Positions 1-11,997 are shown, numbered from the stretch's first letter. The stretch: 64,000 bases of DNA from Polytrichum commune (GCA_950295325.1 OX485804.1:30938001-31002000); one strand, 5' to 3'. Translations and numbers: made by a program. Notes: generated by a model from the sequence alone, not told the origin.

Positions 1-150
1 TTCCCGTGGCCGACACCTTCGGCTTGGGCCTTGCCACCTAGGTGAGTGGTAGGTAGTCTATACTTGTAGGTGAGGTATAGGTTGAGGTTTACTTGGGAGG
101 TGTTAGGAATTGCAGATCTCCCATTTATTCATTTTTGATTTTTTAATGTA

Positions 151-183
<33 letters not shown>

Positions 184-341
184 TTTTAAAAAATAAGTTT
201 TTTTAAAAAAATCTTTTTGTGACCATATCAACAGAAAAAATCAACAAAATTGTGTTACATCATGTCCAAGTCAACACGTCCTAAGTAACAACCGCGACCA
301 ACGCCTTTCTGTTGATCCGGACGCAGAATTTTCTACTAGTG
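1..341. mobile_element. Right end of a CACTA (En/Spm-type) transposon
   Basis: The stretch ends at 341 with CTACTAGTG. Read from that end on the minus strand it starts CACTAGTAGAAAA, the typical terminus of plant CACTA elements. The other end lies outside the window, so neither the target duplication nor the length can be checked. It contains an (AT)n tract at about 149..179 and no transposase reading frame. The retrotransposon coding region begins directly after it, so the CACTA element probably cut the 5' part of that retrotransposon off, but the order of events is inferred. Confidence 0.6.
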
Positions 342-489
342 TAAAGTACCGAATAAACCAAGAACTGAACCCCTAGCAATCCACATCTTTTGTACTCACC
401 ATCAAAACCATAACATAGGCACAACCAACCAAATAAACACAATCAAAACAATAATTGAAAACTTACAAATAACACAATACCACCTACAA

Positions 490-1233
490 GTGGCCCCACC
501 CACACCGGGCGAAACATCAGTATATAAAAATCACAAATGGAATAAACTACTCTACCCACTTCATACCAACCCCCCACCCACACAAACACCTCCCTTGCCA
601 AACTACGATATTAGTACTACATTAAAATTCCCACCACAATATAGCTACTATACAGACGGATCGTTTATCCCCCCTAAAAAAGCAGAGAATGGACACTGGA
701 AGAAAGAAAAAGCTGGATACGGAATCTACAACCCTACAAAACCAGAAATTCAAATATCAAAAAGATTACCTGGACTCCAAACCTGCTTCAAAGCCGAATT
801 AATGGCCATACACAAAACACTCCGACTAATTACCACCAAATACACTAACGAACCTGCCCACATATTCACCGACTGCCTCAACTGTATATATGTACTCAAC
901 ACCCAAATCAAGCATCCAACTCAACACAACAATCACGCAGATAAAACTATACTTACATCTATGGTCGAAATGTTAAAAAAACGCACACAACCCACTACAA
1001 TATATAAAGTCAAAGCTCATACAAACATTAATGGCAATGAACAAGCAGACCAACTTGCGAAAAATGGAGCCAAAAAGAGATACAGTTTCGCTACCAAATC
1101 ATACGAATTCGCACACACCACACTGTATTTTTTTCAAAAGACACATGGCCTGGACCAAGTAAAAGGCCGGACAAAGGCCCCGTCAGATGCCTTCAAACCT
1201 ACATCACTAAATACGACCGCGAAAACAATCTAA
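490..1233 (+). pseudogene. Retrotransposon RNase H domain (frame 1 part)
   Basis: The reading frame carries an RNase H fold. YYTDGSF at about residues 52-58 supplies the first catalytic Asp, CFKAELMAI at about 99-107 the Glu, FTDCLNC at about 125-131 the second Asp, and VKAHTNINGNEQADQLAKNGA at about 172-193 holds the His and final Asp. All four catalytic acids are present. In non-LTR retrotransposons this domain removes the RNA strand after target-primed reverse transcription. The frame runs off into a spurious tail after about 1134. The homologous continuation is in another frame, starting at the T run 1128..1134, so the stop at 1231 is probably not the original end. The true N-terminus (reverse transcriptase) is absent. 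The first codon given is not an ATG. Confidence 0.8.
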
Positions 1234-2099
1234 AAATAATGGCAGAACAATTTCCCAACATTAGCAAATGGACAATGAACCCAGATATAGATAAGGATAT
1301 ATCCAATAAATTCTGGTCTAACCCGGCAATCACTGACTCACAAAAAACCAGCATACTAAAATTTCGTACTGGACAATACATGGGGAACGCCAGAAAACAA
1401 CTATTCTTCGGCATAGACAGATTCCCATCAATAACATGCCCAATATGCAACTCCTCTGATGCAAACACATGGCTACATGTACTCTTAAAATGCAACCAAC
1501 ACCACATACATGCCCTTAGAACCAAAAGACATAACAGAGCAGTATGGGAACTAAGAAAATTAATCCTATCAACACAAAAATCAAGATGTTACACCCTCAT
1601 GAACGCAGGAACTTTTAACAACAACCCACAAGAAAACACAGTCCCCACATGGCTCCTACCATGTACATGCAGACAACACAGATGTCATTGCAACGCTAGA
1701 TTCAAACCCGATCTCTTATGTATTAAAGGATTCCCACACCAAAATACCCCACCATCACAACCAACGGACAATCTCACGGTACAGTTTATCGAATTCACAT
1801 ACACAAATGACAGATTCCCACAAGACACAATCAATAATAAAACCCAAAAATACCAACCACTAATTAATGACATCACCCAACAAGGCTGGAACGTTGACCC
1901 AATAATTATCATCACGGCTGGAGCTAGAGGAACCACACACGCCCCATCAATGAAACAACTAGAACACTCATTCAAACTATCTGCAACTTCAATCCAAAAT
2001 ACATTCAAGGCAATCAACACTAATGCCATACAATATGCCAGCTCAATCCTTTTACACAAAAGACGCATTGAAAACAACCAAGCAATACCAACAAAATAA
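1135..2099 (+). pseudogene. Retrotransposon C-terminus: CCHC knuckle and PD-(D/E)XK-like endonuclease
   Basis: This frame continues the RNase H protein after a one-base change at a T run; it is open from about 1136, and the first ATG is at 1239. It shows a zinc knuckle CPIC-x9-H-x4-C (about 1437..1494), then KRHN (about 1527), then RFKPDLL (about 1699..1719) and FIEFTY (about 1786..1803) followed by a Lys and Tyr about 20 residues on. Knuckle, (K/R)HN, PD and a later E and K resemble the restriction-like endonuclease tail of R2-type retrotransposons. After it comes a conserved-looking block, GWNVDPIIIITAGARGT. The function as endonuclease is inferred from motif order only. The frame is otherwise intact, so the copy may be fairly young. 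Confidence 0.6.
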
Positions 2100-2273
2100 A
2101 AGATAGGTCAAGATAACTAAATCAATATATATATATATATATATATATATGCATATATAAAATAATCATAACAAACAAACAATACAAAATTACCAATAAA
2201 ATAATAATCACAAAACAAATAATATAGAATTACCAATAAAATAAAATAAAAAAATAAAAATAAAAATAAAAAA

Positions 2274-2490
2274 AACTTTTTTTTTATTTTATTAATGACA
2301 CCAGTAGCTCAGGAAGATGGGTAGATGCTGGTTGGTAGATACAAATTTCCTGCCTTAACTCACTAGCAGTACCAAGTCATGGAATACACATTAAACGCTC
2401 AGACGAATCCAACGGGAGTCGAACCCGGACCGCCTAAAGTGTAATACAAACATCCTCTCTCAACCAACCGAGGAGCCATGACTTGGTGTC
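2274..2490 (-). repeat. tRNA-derived SINE-like repeat
   Basis: On the minus strand this begins near 2487 with a tRNA-like head: an A-box-like CTCGGTTGGTTGAG (about 2459..2472) and a perfect B box GGGTTCGACTCCC (2414..2426). It ends in an A+T-rich tail (about 2274..2296). The two ends of the presumed acceptor arm do not pair, so this is not a working tRNA gene. A 12-bp inverted repeat ACCAAGTCATGG brackets the head (2371..2382 and 2476..2487). No clean target duplication was found. Confidence 0.5.
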
Positions 2491-2564
2491 CATATACACA
2501 GTAAGACACAACTTATACTACCACACAAAGATCACCACCGGTTAAAATACCTAAGAAGGGCTAC

Positions 2565-2722
2565 CGTTATACTCTGGTTACTAAAGTGTCTATTCTCGAA
2601 AGAGGAGAGTAGTTCTGTACCAAGGTCCCTTTGCCCGGTGGGCACTGGCCCATTGGCAGAACGAACAGACACTCTATTCACGCCGGCCCCGAAAGGGGAC
2701 CGGAGTTTCTATCTATCTTGGC
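2565..2722 (+). repeat. SINE 3' domain, copy 1
   Basis: The stretch matches the 3' half of the complete SINE at 21951..22323, with many differences. Shared landmarks are a GTGTCTATTCTCGAAAG-like start, a GACACT(C/T)TATTCACG(C/T)CGGCCCC block, and an ending GGAGTTTCTATCTATC. No tRNA head in the same orientation is visible upstream, so the copy is truncated or has a different head. The short CTAT repeats at the end are the SINE tail. Confidence 0.65.
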
Positions 2723-5700
2723 AGTAAGTTCATTTTAATGAGACCGAATGCAGTGCACGAGCATAAGCACAACCATAGTCAATATTCTTGCATGTAGTAT
2801 CATATTTGAGTGTATTTAGCAAAGCCAAGGGCACTTTGACTATGAGATAATTAATTATCTCGTGTTGATTAACCCTTTTTGATTCAACTTGAAAAGTATG
2901 TCAATTTATCCTTTTGGTGTTGTAGTGTTCCTTAATCAAATATTTAATAATAAATTATAGTCCGGCTATGGGTATTTCATTGATGTATCACCACAACATC
3001 CACTTCTTATCCCAAGAATTGTTGGAATCGGTGTACCAAATTGGTTGGAAGACCATGAATTAGTTCTTTACTATACCCTTCGTTAATCTTAGACTCAACT
3101 TAAGAATTCATTTTAGTAGTCCATTATGTCTCATCACCTTAATCTTAAGTCATTTCATGGATTGTGCAAAAGTAATTTAACTTTTACTTATGTGAGTGCA
3201 TAGGGTAATCTATGTAGTTACTTAGTATGAGGTAGATTTATTGTTTTTCAAGCCTTGGTATATTTTTGGCTTCAAGCTCCTCTGGACAATCAATGGTCTC
3301 AACCACTTGACCTTTGAGTTCCTATCAACAGCCACCAAGAACACACAAGATATCTAGCTAACACATGACAATGGCCCTTTGAATTCCGAGGTACTTGTAT
3401 CCTCAAAACTCTCTAGATTTTGCACTCGAGATAAATCATTCGCATATTATAGCGACAATGCTCTTAATTGAACTCATGTGATTTTTAATTGTGGTATGAC
3501 TATATTCCCTCTCTAAGATTTGCCTTCACTCATTCAACGACTCGGTTCAATGATGCAATTCCTAAGAAATCACTCATAATTGTTCTTGCACACAAAATAA
3601 TGTAGAATTTCTCCAATCAACAATCAATTGTCTCTCTTATCTTTGACTCTTGCTATATTAAAAAATTAGTCTCTATGAAAATCTCTTCTCGTAGAGTCCC
3701 TAGATTGTTTTACATTCAGTATACTCTCCCTAGTGCTCTTCCCGAATAGAGGCCATTGACTTCAAATTCAATCTCATACCAGAGAGATATACACTCTTGT
3801 GAATTCCTAACAAGATCTACGCAAGACAATAGACCAACAAGCTCAACCTCTCTTTTTGTCTCCTCTTTAAAAACTGGTATCAATTCCTTCAACTAAAAAT
3901 ACCTAGGCTCATAGACAATACACATACAATCAGTCTACCTCAATCTATCAAGGCATTCATAAATCAAATTCACTCAATGGTTCAAAGACCATAGAGTTGC
4001 ACACCAATACATACAAATGTGACAAGGTTCATTCTAATTGAAGGCTCTTAACCAAACACAAAAAGGATAAGAAGACATTGGATTGAAAAACCACTCTTTA
4101 TCCACAAATCCACGAGCAATCACATGCTCATGTAGATTTACTTCACAAAAAGGATCACTATGTGATCTACACTAAGTACAATATCTTTTATAAGTCAATT
4201 GTCAAAACTAGTAGAGTTTTGATGTCAAAAAGATTATGGTCTAAGACCCTTCTTCAATAAAACTTGGCCTATAAATAGCAACAATTAGCATGTGCTATTT
4301 TTCTATGGTTATGGCCACTTCTATCAATTCCTAGCCTTCCAAAATTCCTCCTTCTATATCTCATAGCTCATGTCTTCATTTGTCACATGTTAATTAAATG
4401 AATAGCTCTATTTTATCTCTTTTCATATTATTTTTCTAATTGAACCATAAATTCAAAAATTTTGACTTCACAATTTGCCACATCTTTTAATGATGAATGT
4501 AATATGCTTTCAAGCACATGTGTTTTCAAAATTGTGGTCCAATTGCTAACGCATACACACAAATTTTCATACATAAATTTGTGAATTACAATTGAGTGTC
4601 TTTGAACTACTTAGCCTCAAAGTTCAGTTGTACATGGTGGCTGAGCAATTTAGTCTTGATATAAGGGTGCAATGCGTGATAATGAAATAATACACACATT
4701 AATGTGTAGAACGATCGTGCTTTATTCAATAGAATTAAGACCATGAAAAAACAATTCATAACCAAAATCAACATCTATTTGCATTTGCCTCATCTTTTAT
4801 GTACAGATTGCGAACCAACCGTTAGGACCTTTGAGGAATGGGTGTTGAGGTTGTTGCCATAACCTTAGTTGCACACTTTGTATATATAGGCAATTTCACT
4901 GAAATAATAGGTGATGTGGCTTATTTTATCATGATTTTGCAAACACCGAATCCAACAATTAGATGTTGGAACCAATACAAGATAGAAATCCACTATTGCA
5001 TCCAAGCCAAATTGATTTTTAAATAAACATCAAAATTTACTTATTGACGTGTGATTGTTTCACCACCTTCCGAATAGGTGCATCCTCATCTAAGAAGAAT
5101 TTAGTTTGAGGCACACTTCCACATGTCACAAAGGATTAGCTTTGCACAAAGGTGCTATTAATGCCTTGAATACATTAGGGTCTCTCTTTAATGCCACCAA
5201 GTGTTGTCCGCTTTGTTTACAAACATGGATAGAAGCCCGTGGAAACCATAATAAGAACCACCAATTAGCAAATTGGACTAAATCCAAACACATGCAATCA
5301 AATGAATGCAAAGCCAGGGTTGTCATCACATGTGGATGCATATGCATTAAGAACCACAACACCACGTTTAGTTAGTGCTTGAATGAAGAGTTCAATGGAT
5401 CTAGAGTCTTTCTCCCATGCACCTCTCCAAGGGACACCTTGTTGTGGAGTTGAGTATCAATAGTGGTCACATTTGACAAAATGTCGGTGTATCCAATATT
5501 CATACCCGGGATAGAATTATTTTGTAAATAATAGATGCCGTGGATTTTGTCTTGTGTTTGAACACCAATTTGAGAAAAACAATGAGTCTATATAAGGCTT
5601 ATAAATACATTAGAATAAATGAACAATTGTTCAAAAGACAATAACAATGGAATTTAGAATAACCAAGTCACACAATGAAAAACGTGAAGTCTATACCATG

Positions 5701-8404
5701 AGAGTCTTATCAACACCCAAACATAAAGGTATTTCATCGATGCCTCACCAATCCTTCATTATTACAAAATCATAGGTCGTTACATACGTCATAGCATATT
5801 GCCTAACTTCTTTAACTACCAACATAAAGACAAACATGCATGCATCTTTATGAAGGTATGGGCCTTGATGTGAGAGGATGAATGCGAACTCTATTTGGGA
5901 ATGACATTGGAAGGTGATGAAATGAATGGAACTAGGAGCCCTTTTGGCAAATCTTCAACAATAAGGTCAAATGTACAAAGTGCTAGAGGATGCATGCAAT
6001 GTAAATGGAAACATATATCAGCAAACAACCAATTTGACAAAGGAATATTGGCGAAGGTTATTAAGTTTTATTCTATGTAAGTTCTACCCGGGCAGTGGCA
6101 TTTAGCTCATTTTGCAACCAAGCTTGGGAAGGAGCTCAAGTAGTAAGTTCACAAGTTAAAGTAAATGGATCTGAAATGTTTACGACTAGCATGTTTATCC
6201 TAGGATATGCAACGTGTGATTAGCTTGAGATGGTTAGCAAATCTAAATCGAGGGCATAGTAACTTTCGTCATTATTTTCGGAGCTCGTATGAAGATCTTG
6301 TTCATTGTGAAAGTAAGGATTCTCATGCCTATTGATTTATCATATATGTCCCCTTCATTATGTTGATTGTTGAATTTATATTGGTTATTACAATTTGAAC
6401 ACATGATCCAATCTTTTTCACACACACACATATATATTTCTATGTGGGTGCAAGCATGGTAAAATGGACCAAAATAGTACTCCGGTATACTTAAACCATC
6501 ATTTCTTGGTCAAAGGCCTAAAAGTAGTAGCAAAGTTTTGTTTAAATTGGATTTCTTTTCACGACGATCTTTATTGTTGTGTTGAATAATCAAATGTAGA
6601 ATATCAAGTTTAGATCTTCAAAAAATTTATCATTAAAAGTGATGCTCAAAAGCAAATGGTTGATTCTAGTTTTGGACGTAAACTTCAAGACCTTCAATAA
6701 ATTGAAGTTGGATTTAAAAAATAATAATAATCCTTGAGTTTATTATACACTTCAAGGCATCATCATAAAATTTTGTAAAAAACATCAATTTAATGTACTT
6801 TTATTGTATTGTAAACAATTTTTAGAAAATTGCTTGTTCAATATCACCTACTTGCACACCACTTGCACCGTCTTCTAGGTAATGTAGACTTTTATTGGAA
6901 TTGTTTTTTGTCATCATCAATTGCTTGGCTTTATATATCTGTAATTTTTTTTCAATATCTATGATTTTTTCTTCACAAAGTTCAAAGCTAGTGTATGGTT
7001 TTGAATCACTTCCACTTAACACTAGGCAAGGATAAGGAGTTGTCCACTTTACCGTGCTTGCCTCCATGTCTATTTTTGGAGCCATACCAAGTCACATGCC
7101 ATTCAAATATAGGTGTCCCAATAAGAAAAACAACTAAAGGGTTGTCTACATTAGATGAGAGCAAGTGCAAAGATCAACCAAGGTATTACAAGGAATCCCC
7201 CCCCCCCCGCAATTTGAAGAATGCATGTATTAAATAATACAAGTACATGATATTATTAAATAATTGGATTACAATGCTACTACATTGTCAAATGAATCTA
7301 ATATATCCATTAGGTAAGGTTATCCGGAGATGGATTCACCATAATGTTGAATTAGAAAGGTTTAAGATTGTACATCTTCTCCGTCCTTTGAGAAATTATA
7401 GTGGACTGATTTTTGCAACTGCCATATATTTGTGTTCTCGTTGTAAAGCTCCACCATCTATATATGAACCGTCCATTCCAATTGAACCGGTTTGAGGCTC
7501 ACCCTATATCATTGTATTTCCATAATTATGACATTTTTTTGGTTTTCTCCCCCTCGCACAACATGTTGTGATCTCCATAAGATTTATGCTTATACGGTTT
7601 AGGAAGTGGTTTTGATTGTCATCACCAAGCCTTTATTGTTGTTTCAAGTTGTGCCAATGTCATGATTCTAATTAACTGTGGTCCTACATACCATAGGGTC
7701 AAAAAAAAAAAAAATTATTAAATTTTAATTTGAATATCCTAAATTAACATTATGTTATTAAATTTCAACTTCAATGAATCATAGTGTAATACATGCTTGT
7801 GAGATACTCGTGTTTGCACTTAAGCCTATTGCAACCTTATTTGTGGGATTCCATGGCTTCCTTATACCCAAACCTTCTCCTTGGCATGTTGGATTAAGCT
7901 GGAGCAATATGACTACTAGCGTGAGGTGAAGAAATATGTCTAGTGATCAATCGAGGTTGGAAGGCATATTGGAGCTTTCCTTATGGCATTCAATCTCCTA
8001 ATTGATCATTATATACGTTCTTCACCTATAGTTTTTGTTACATCTATCACGAAGAAATTTTGACTCGATTCAATATGTATTTCATTCAACTTTGCGAATT
8101 GACTTTGGCTTTGTGGAAGATCCTCCACCTCTAATGTGTTTGCACTTAATACCCCCCTCACTGCTGACCTCCGTTTTATGTTCAAGCCATAAAACCATGT
8201 AGGTACATTACCGCTTGGTACATATATATAAAATATGCGAAACAAATTCCAAAGGGTGAGGATGAAAATGTTCCTCTTGACTACATCTCATCTATAAAGA
8301 CTACCCAATCTATGTCAATATCATGGTTGTCAAGGATATTGTCCTCAATTACGTCATTCATTTCTACTTTAATATCTTCAATACATCGTAAGCTTCTAAA
8401 CCCT

Positions 8405-8442
<38 letters not shown>

Positions 8443-8650
8443 TCAAGGTTTGGATAGGGCATCTTCGACCTTTAAGGATTAAGTTACACAAGAGCATTGC
8501 ATGGGATTTGTACGGAAGTGGTGTCCAAATGTTGTTACGGTGTTATTGCTTATGACCCATTTAGCATGGACAAGTACAAAGAAACATAAAACATCATCAC
8601 ATAGTACATTTTTTTAACGCATAGAAGTTTCTTTACGATGTCAAGAAACA
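2723..8650. other. A+T-rich stretch without a recognised gene
   Basis: I see no convincing coding region in this 5.9-kb stretch; the open frames are short, scattered and unlike known proteins. The first part (about 2722..2900) is similar to 55540..55735, so it belongs to a dispersed repeat, perhaps a decayed LTR element. A TATA-like TATAAATAG sits at about 4269 without a gene behind it. A C run lies at 7198..7209 and an (AT)n run at 8407..8440. The sequence near 7105 matches the repeat motif CAAATATAGGTGTCC found again at about 30074, 39115 and 40027. Confidence 0.5.
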
Positions 8651-8657
8651 CAACCTA

Positions 8658-8904
8658 CACTAGAAGGAAACTTGTTCATTGCAACCATCTGTTGCAACTT
8701 TGGCCATTGCAACTCATGATGAGAAAATGTATAAACAAATCATTTCGGTTGTCAACCCAAGGGTTTTGGTTACTTATTGTCCAAAAACCGCAACCAAAAA
8801 CCTTAGGTTGACAACCAAAATGATTTACTTATGTATTTTCTCACCATGAGTTGCAATGGCCAAGTTGCAACAGATGGTTGCAATGGACAAGTTCACTTCT
8901 AGTG
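8658..8904. mobile_element. CACTA-type MITE forming a long palindrome
   Basis: The 247-bp element starts CACTAGAAGG and ends with the reverse complement CTTCTAGTG. It is flanked by the 3-bp direct repeat CTA (8655..8657 and 8905..8907), the size expected for the CACTA superfamily. The two arms of about 110 bp are close inverted copies of each other, so a transcript would fold into a long hairpin. There is no coding capacity, so movement would need a transposase from elsewhere. The terminus resembles the CACTA end at 341 only in the first bases. Confidence 0.85.
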
Positions 8905-8907
8905 CTA

Positions 8908-9863
8908 AGAGTAGACAACCACAAGGAATTAGCACATAGAAGTCATGAACACAATGCCAAGAGGCTCCTAATTTATTGTTGAATATAGAGCAGTCATGCA
9001 CCACTGATATTATGTCCAGTGGACATAATACCAGGGATGGGTTGAACGGGCATTTCAATCACATTAATTCCACTAAGATCAACGTTTCTTCTCTTCTCTT
9101 CTCTTCTCTTGGATACAAAGCTATTGAATATTGAGACCATTGTTTTGGTACATTTAGAACAACTAATTTCCCAATGCACGTGCGATGTAATGTCAATTCG
9201 ATTTCGTCTTTGTTCACTACCCGAGTGAGAGAGCGCATTTCTATTGACGTGAATGTGAAAGTGGAACGAGTTTACAGAACAAGGCTATGAGGCACGTGCT
9301 GTAAAAGCCTATACGTAATGAAAAGGAGAATGTGAGAAGAGGAAGTCATGAATTGAATGGCGACTAGAAACCAATTATATCATAGGTATGCATTTGCTCA
9401 TGATTGGTCCTCAACACATATAATTTGCTCTTTGGCCAACGTGGAGTGCTGCATGCCCTGAAAATAAAAAGGAAAGCAAACGAAACACACACGGAGGTCT
9501 ATTATTTCCAGCGACCGAGTTGAATTCATCATAAAGGTGAGTCAGGTGGCATGGCATGACATGTCAATTGAAGTCAGAAATAATTAGGGCATTGGCGGAT
9601 TTAACGGGCCCGGTGATGAAGACATTCATCCCCCCCCCCCCCCCCTCCCTCCCCCCTCCCCGGATTTGAAGTTCCACACCACAACAAAAAAAATTCAGTT
9701 GTTCATTGCCGCACAAGTTGTATGAGAGTGATGTTTGAAAGCAAGAAAATGTTGATTATTGGGAGTACTATTTATAACCAACCAAACACATAAATACTAG
9801 GCAAATGTCCCGTACGAGATACATTGCTTAAGGTGAATATTGTGGGAATATTTGTAGCGTGAC
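8908..9863. other. No gene recognised
   Basis: No coding region or complete element is recognised. A TCTTC-type microsatellite lies near 9088..9111. A C-rich run (about 9631..9660) interrupts otherwise A+T-rich sequence. Confidence 0.5.
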
Positions 9864-9866
9864 TTA

Positions 9867-10365
9867 GGGCCATTCCAAACAAAGGACTGAGGGTCCATGA
9901 CCATTGCACTTCAAGCAGTCTTATTGGTGAATCAGGAGGAGCTAGTCCAAGTTCGCTTCACACTATTCTTGAGGGACCAACAAAATAAGTGAATGCAAGA
10001 TGGATGTGAATTTTACATGGATTCCTGTATGGTATCAATTGGATCATGTTTAATGGTCATTTGGATTGTTTTCAAAAAGCACGTTTTGGAGGTAGGTCTA
10101 TGACAAGATTGGGAGACCATAGCACTTTGAAATGTCACAACCATTGATTCATTATGTTTATCATGTGTGAGGACCCCGCATGAATTCGAATTCATTGGAA
10201 GAGCAATGGTTGAGGGGTCAGTCATAGATGCCTTGACACTACATTGGAGGACATGTGACCACAATGCATGATTTTTGGCAGTGTCTTGGGACAGCCTTTC
10301 GAAACCTTTTTTGGGCTCTCACAATTTCATGGTCATGGGTCTTGGCTCATGTGTGAAAAGGGCTT
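9867..10365 (+). mobile_element. PIF/Harbinger-type MITE, GGGCCACTTCACAC family, copy 1
   Basis: The 499-bp element is flanked by TTA (9864..9866 and 10366..10368) and bounded by degenerate terminal inverted repeats beginning GGGCCA at the left. It is homologous along its length to 39443..39937 and, inverted, to 23368..23870. TTA target duplications and short inverted ends fit the PIF/Harbinger superfamily. It has no transposase. This is the most diverged of the three copies; its right terminus is AAGGGCTTTTA where copy 2 has GTGGCCCTTA. Confidence 0.75.
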
Positions 10366-10369
10366 TTAT

Positions 10370-11605
10370 TCTTTAATGCATTGCAGTGTGGTCAACAATA
10401 TACACCATCACGCATTGAAAGAGTGTGGAACTTATTCTTGAGGGAATTGTTTTTGCTTCAATCGCGCTACATATCCAAAGTTAATGGAATTTGTATTTCT
10501 AGAAAAACAAATTGTAAAGGAACATTTTGTGGAAATGATTACATTATTTTGGTTGCAATTAGTTTTGGAGATGATTGAATTATTCAATTTTTAGATTTCA
10601 AATTGTCCAAGTAGGACGAGTATGAACTGGACCTCACTTTATTGGAAGTCTCTCAAATACACACTAGTTTTCATCCAATTAAAATATTGTGACTTGCAAC
10701 ATAGGCCTCCGATGTTAAACATTGTGGGTTGGAATATAATGTGCACCCGCACTATTATTCAAGTTGCTTTTAGTGTTGGTTTCATTGTACACGATGTGGT
10801 CCACAATATATACCCATAAACAACATAGTTCAATGAGGCTGAAGTAGGATGAATCAACAACAAACTTATAGGGACATGTTTTCACCACAGTCCCCATGGT
10901 AGATGTTGGGACAAAAAATCCTCGATGATCATATCAAACTCAAGTGCTATGTCCTTGCAACTTTTTGCATATGATTTCTGTTCCTTTTTGCTACTTTTGT
11001 CGTGTCCATCACTATTACCAAGGTAAAAATGATCTAGTAAAAACTTGATTCTTATTTGTGGTTATTTGATCTTTAGTGAGTCTCTCTTGACTAATTCGAA
11101 GCCTTTGATACTCATTTAGGAGTCAAATCGTTTGAAGAAAAAAAAGAATATATGTCATATGATAATCGACTACGGCTTTGGTAATGTCAGTGGGAGCCCA
11201 ACTCAAAGAGGTGGGTGTTGAGCCATGATCACTAATAGGACCAAGTAGTGTAGTTGTCATGAACCAAAATGCCAATAAGAACACCATGGCCTCTAGCATG
11301 AATACCTTGACCAATAAAGATTGTCCGATTGTGGCCAAGCATCAAAAAACAACACTTTACACAAACAACTTCTAAGTCCTTGATTCTTAAGTTCCTTGTG
11401 TGAGACGTACTCATGGGCATATTCCATGGAATCATGCAACATGCAGCACTGACTCCATGATTTGGAAGACATGGAACATGAACAAGAGAACATGCACTAA
11501 GTTAAGTAGTGACCAGGTCTGCATGGAGAGTGTCTCATAGTGCTACAAGATAGGATGTGCTTCAAGGGGCTTATCCTGAGGAATCAACTGTTTAATTCCC
11601 AACTC
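10370..11605. other. No gene recognised
   Basis: Only short open frames that resemble no known protein are present. A stretch near 10620..10900 shares short motifs with the dispersed repeat seen in the EXO84 introns. Overlapping minus-strand frames around 11123..11493 have no recognisable domain. Confidence 0.4.
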
Positions 11606-11608
11606 TTA

Positions 11609-11997
11609 GGGTGTGTTTCCATGTAAGCCGCTTGCCCACTAGATTCTAGTAGAAAATAGTGTGTTGAAGTTTGTTCGCATGTAGTTAAGCACAAGCCGTC
11701 ATCCAACCACATGTTGGCGGTCCGCTAAAATGTGGAGGGCTGTGGAGATGGGTCGCTAGACTTCCATGCGTCCACTGAAGTATCTTTAACCTACAAGTTT
11801 CAATCATTGAAGAATGGAAGACCCGGTTTTAGAAGGAGGAGGAGGAGGTTAGAAGGTGTGCCTAGATTGAGGAGTTGAGAGTTGCTAGTTGGCACATATG
11901 AACCCTGCCCCACTAGATCCCCCCTACATTTGGACGGGTTTGTCCTTATTTCACACTAGAATTTGATGGGTGAGTGGCCTACAAGGAACTCTCCCCC
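11609..11997. mobile_element. TTA-flanked MITE, GCCGCTTGCCCAC family, long form
   Basis: The 389-bp element lies between TTA (11606..11608) and TTA (11998..12000). Its ends are imperfect inverted repeats of about 45 bp; the left contains CCATGTAAGCCGCTTGCCCA and the right contains the complement of GTAGGCCACTCACCCATC. The same termini bound the 120-bp hairpin element at 37224..37343. Target size and end structure fit PIF/Harbinger. No coding capacity was seen. Confidence 0.7.

Larger units (their letters stand above)
342..2150 (+). mobile_element. 3' half of a non-LTR retrotransposon (RNase H - zinc knuckle - endonuclease-like)
   Basis: This spans the retrotransposon coding region at 490..2099 plus a short A+T-rich 3' tail with an (AT)n run at 2125..2150. 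The reverse transcriptase part is missing: the homologous part begins downstream of the CACTA end at 341 and a stop codon lies near 373. The coding strand is strikingly poor in G and rich in A and C. No target-site duplication could be identified because the 5' end is lost. The 3' end is taken as the last base before unrelated A-rich sequence and is approximate. Confidence 0.7.

Noticed and set aside
2400-2480. A tRNA gene on the minus strand
   Set aside because: The B box is perfect, but the acceptor stem does not pair and the D-arm is abnormal. It is a SINE-type tRNA-like head.
4262-4285. TATA box TATAAATAG
   Set aside because: No gene follows on either strand; the motif is common by chance in A+T-rich DNA.
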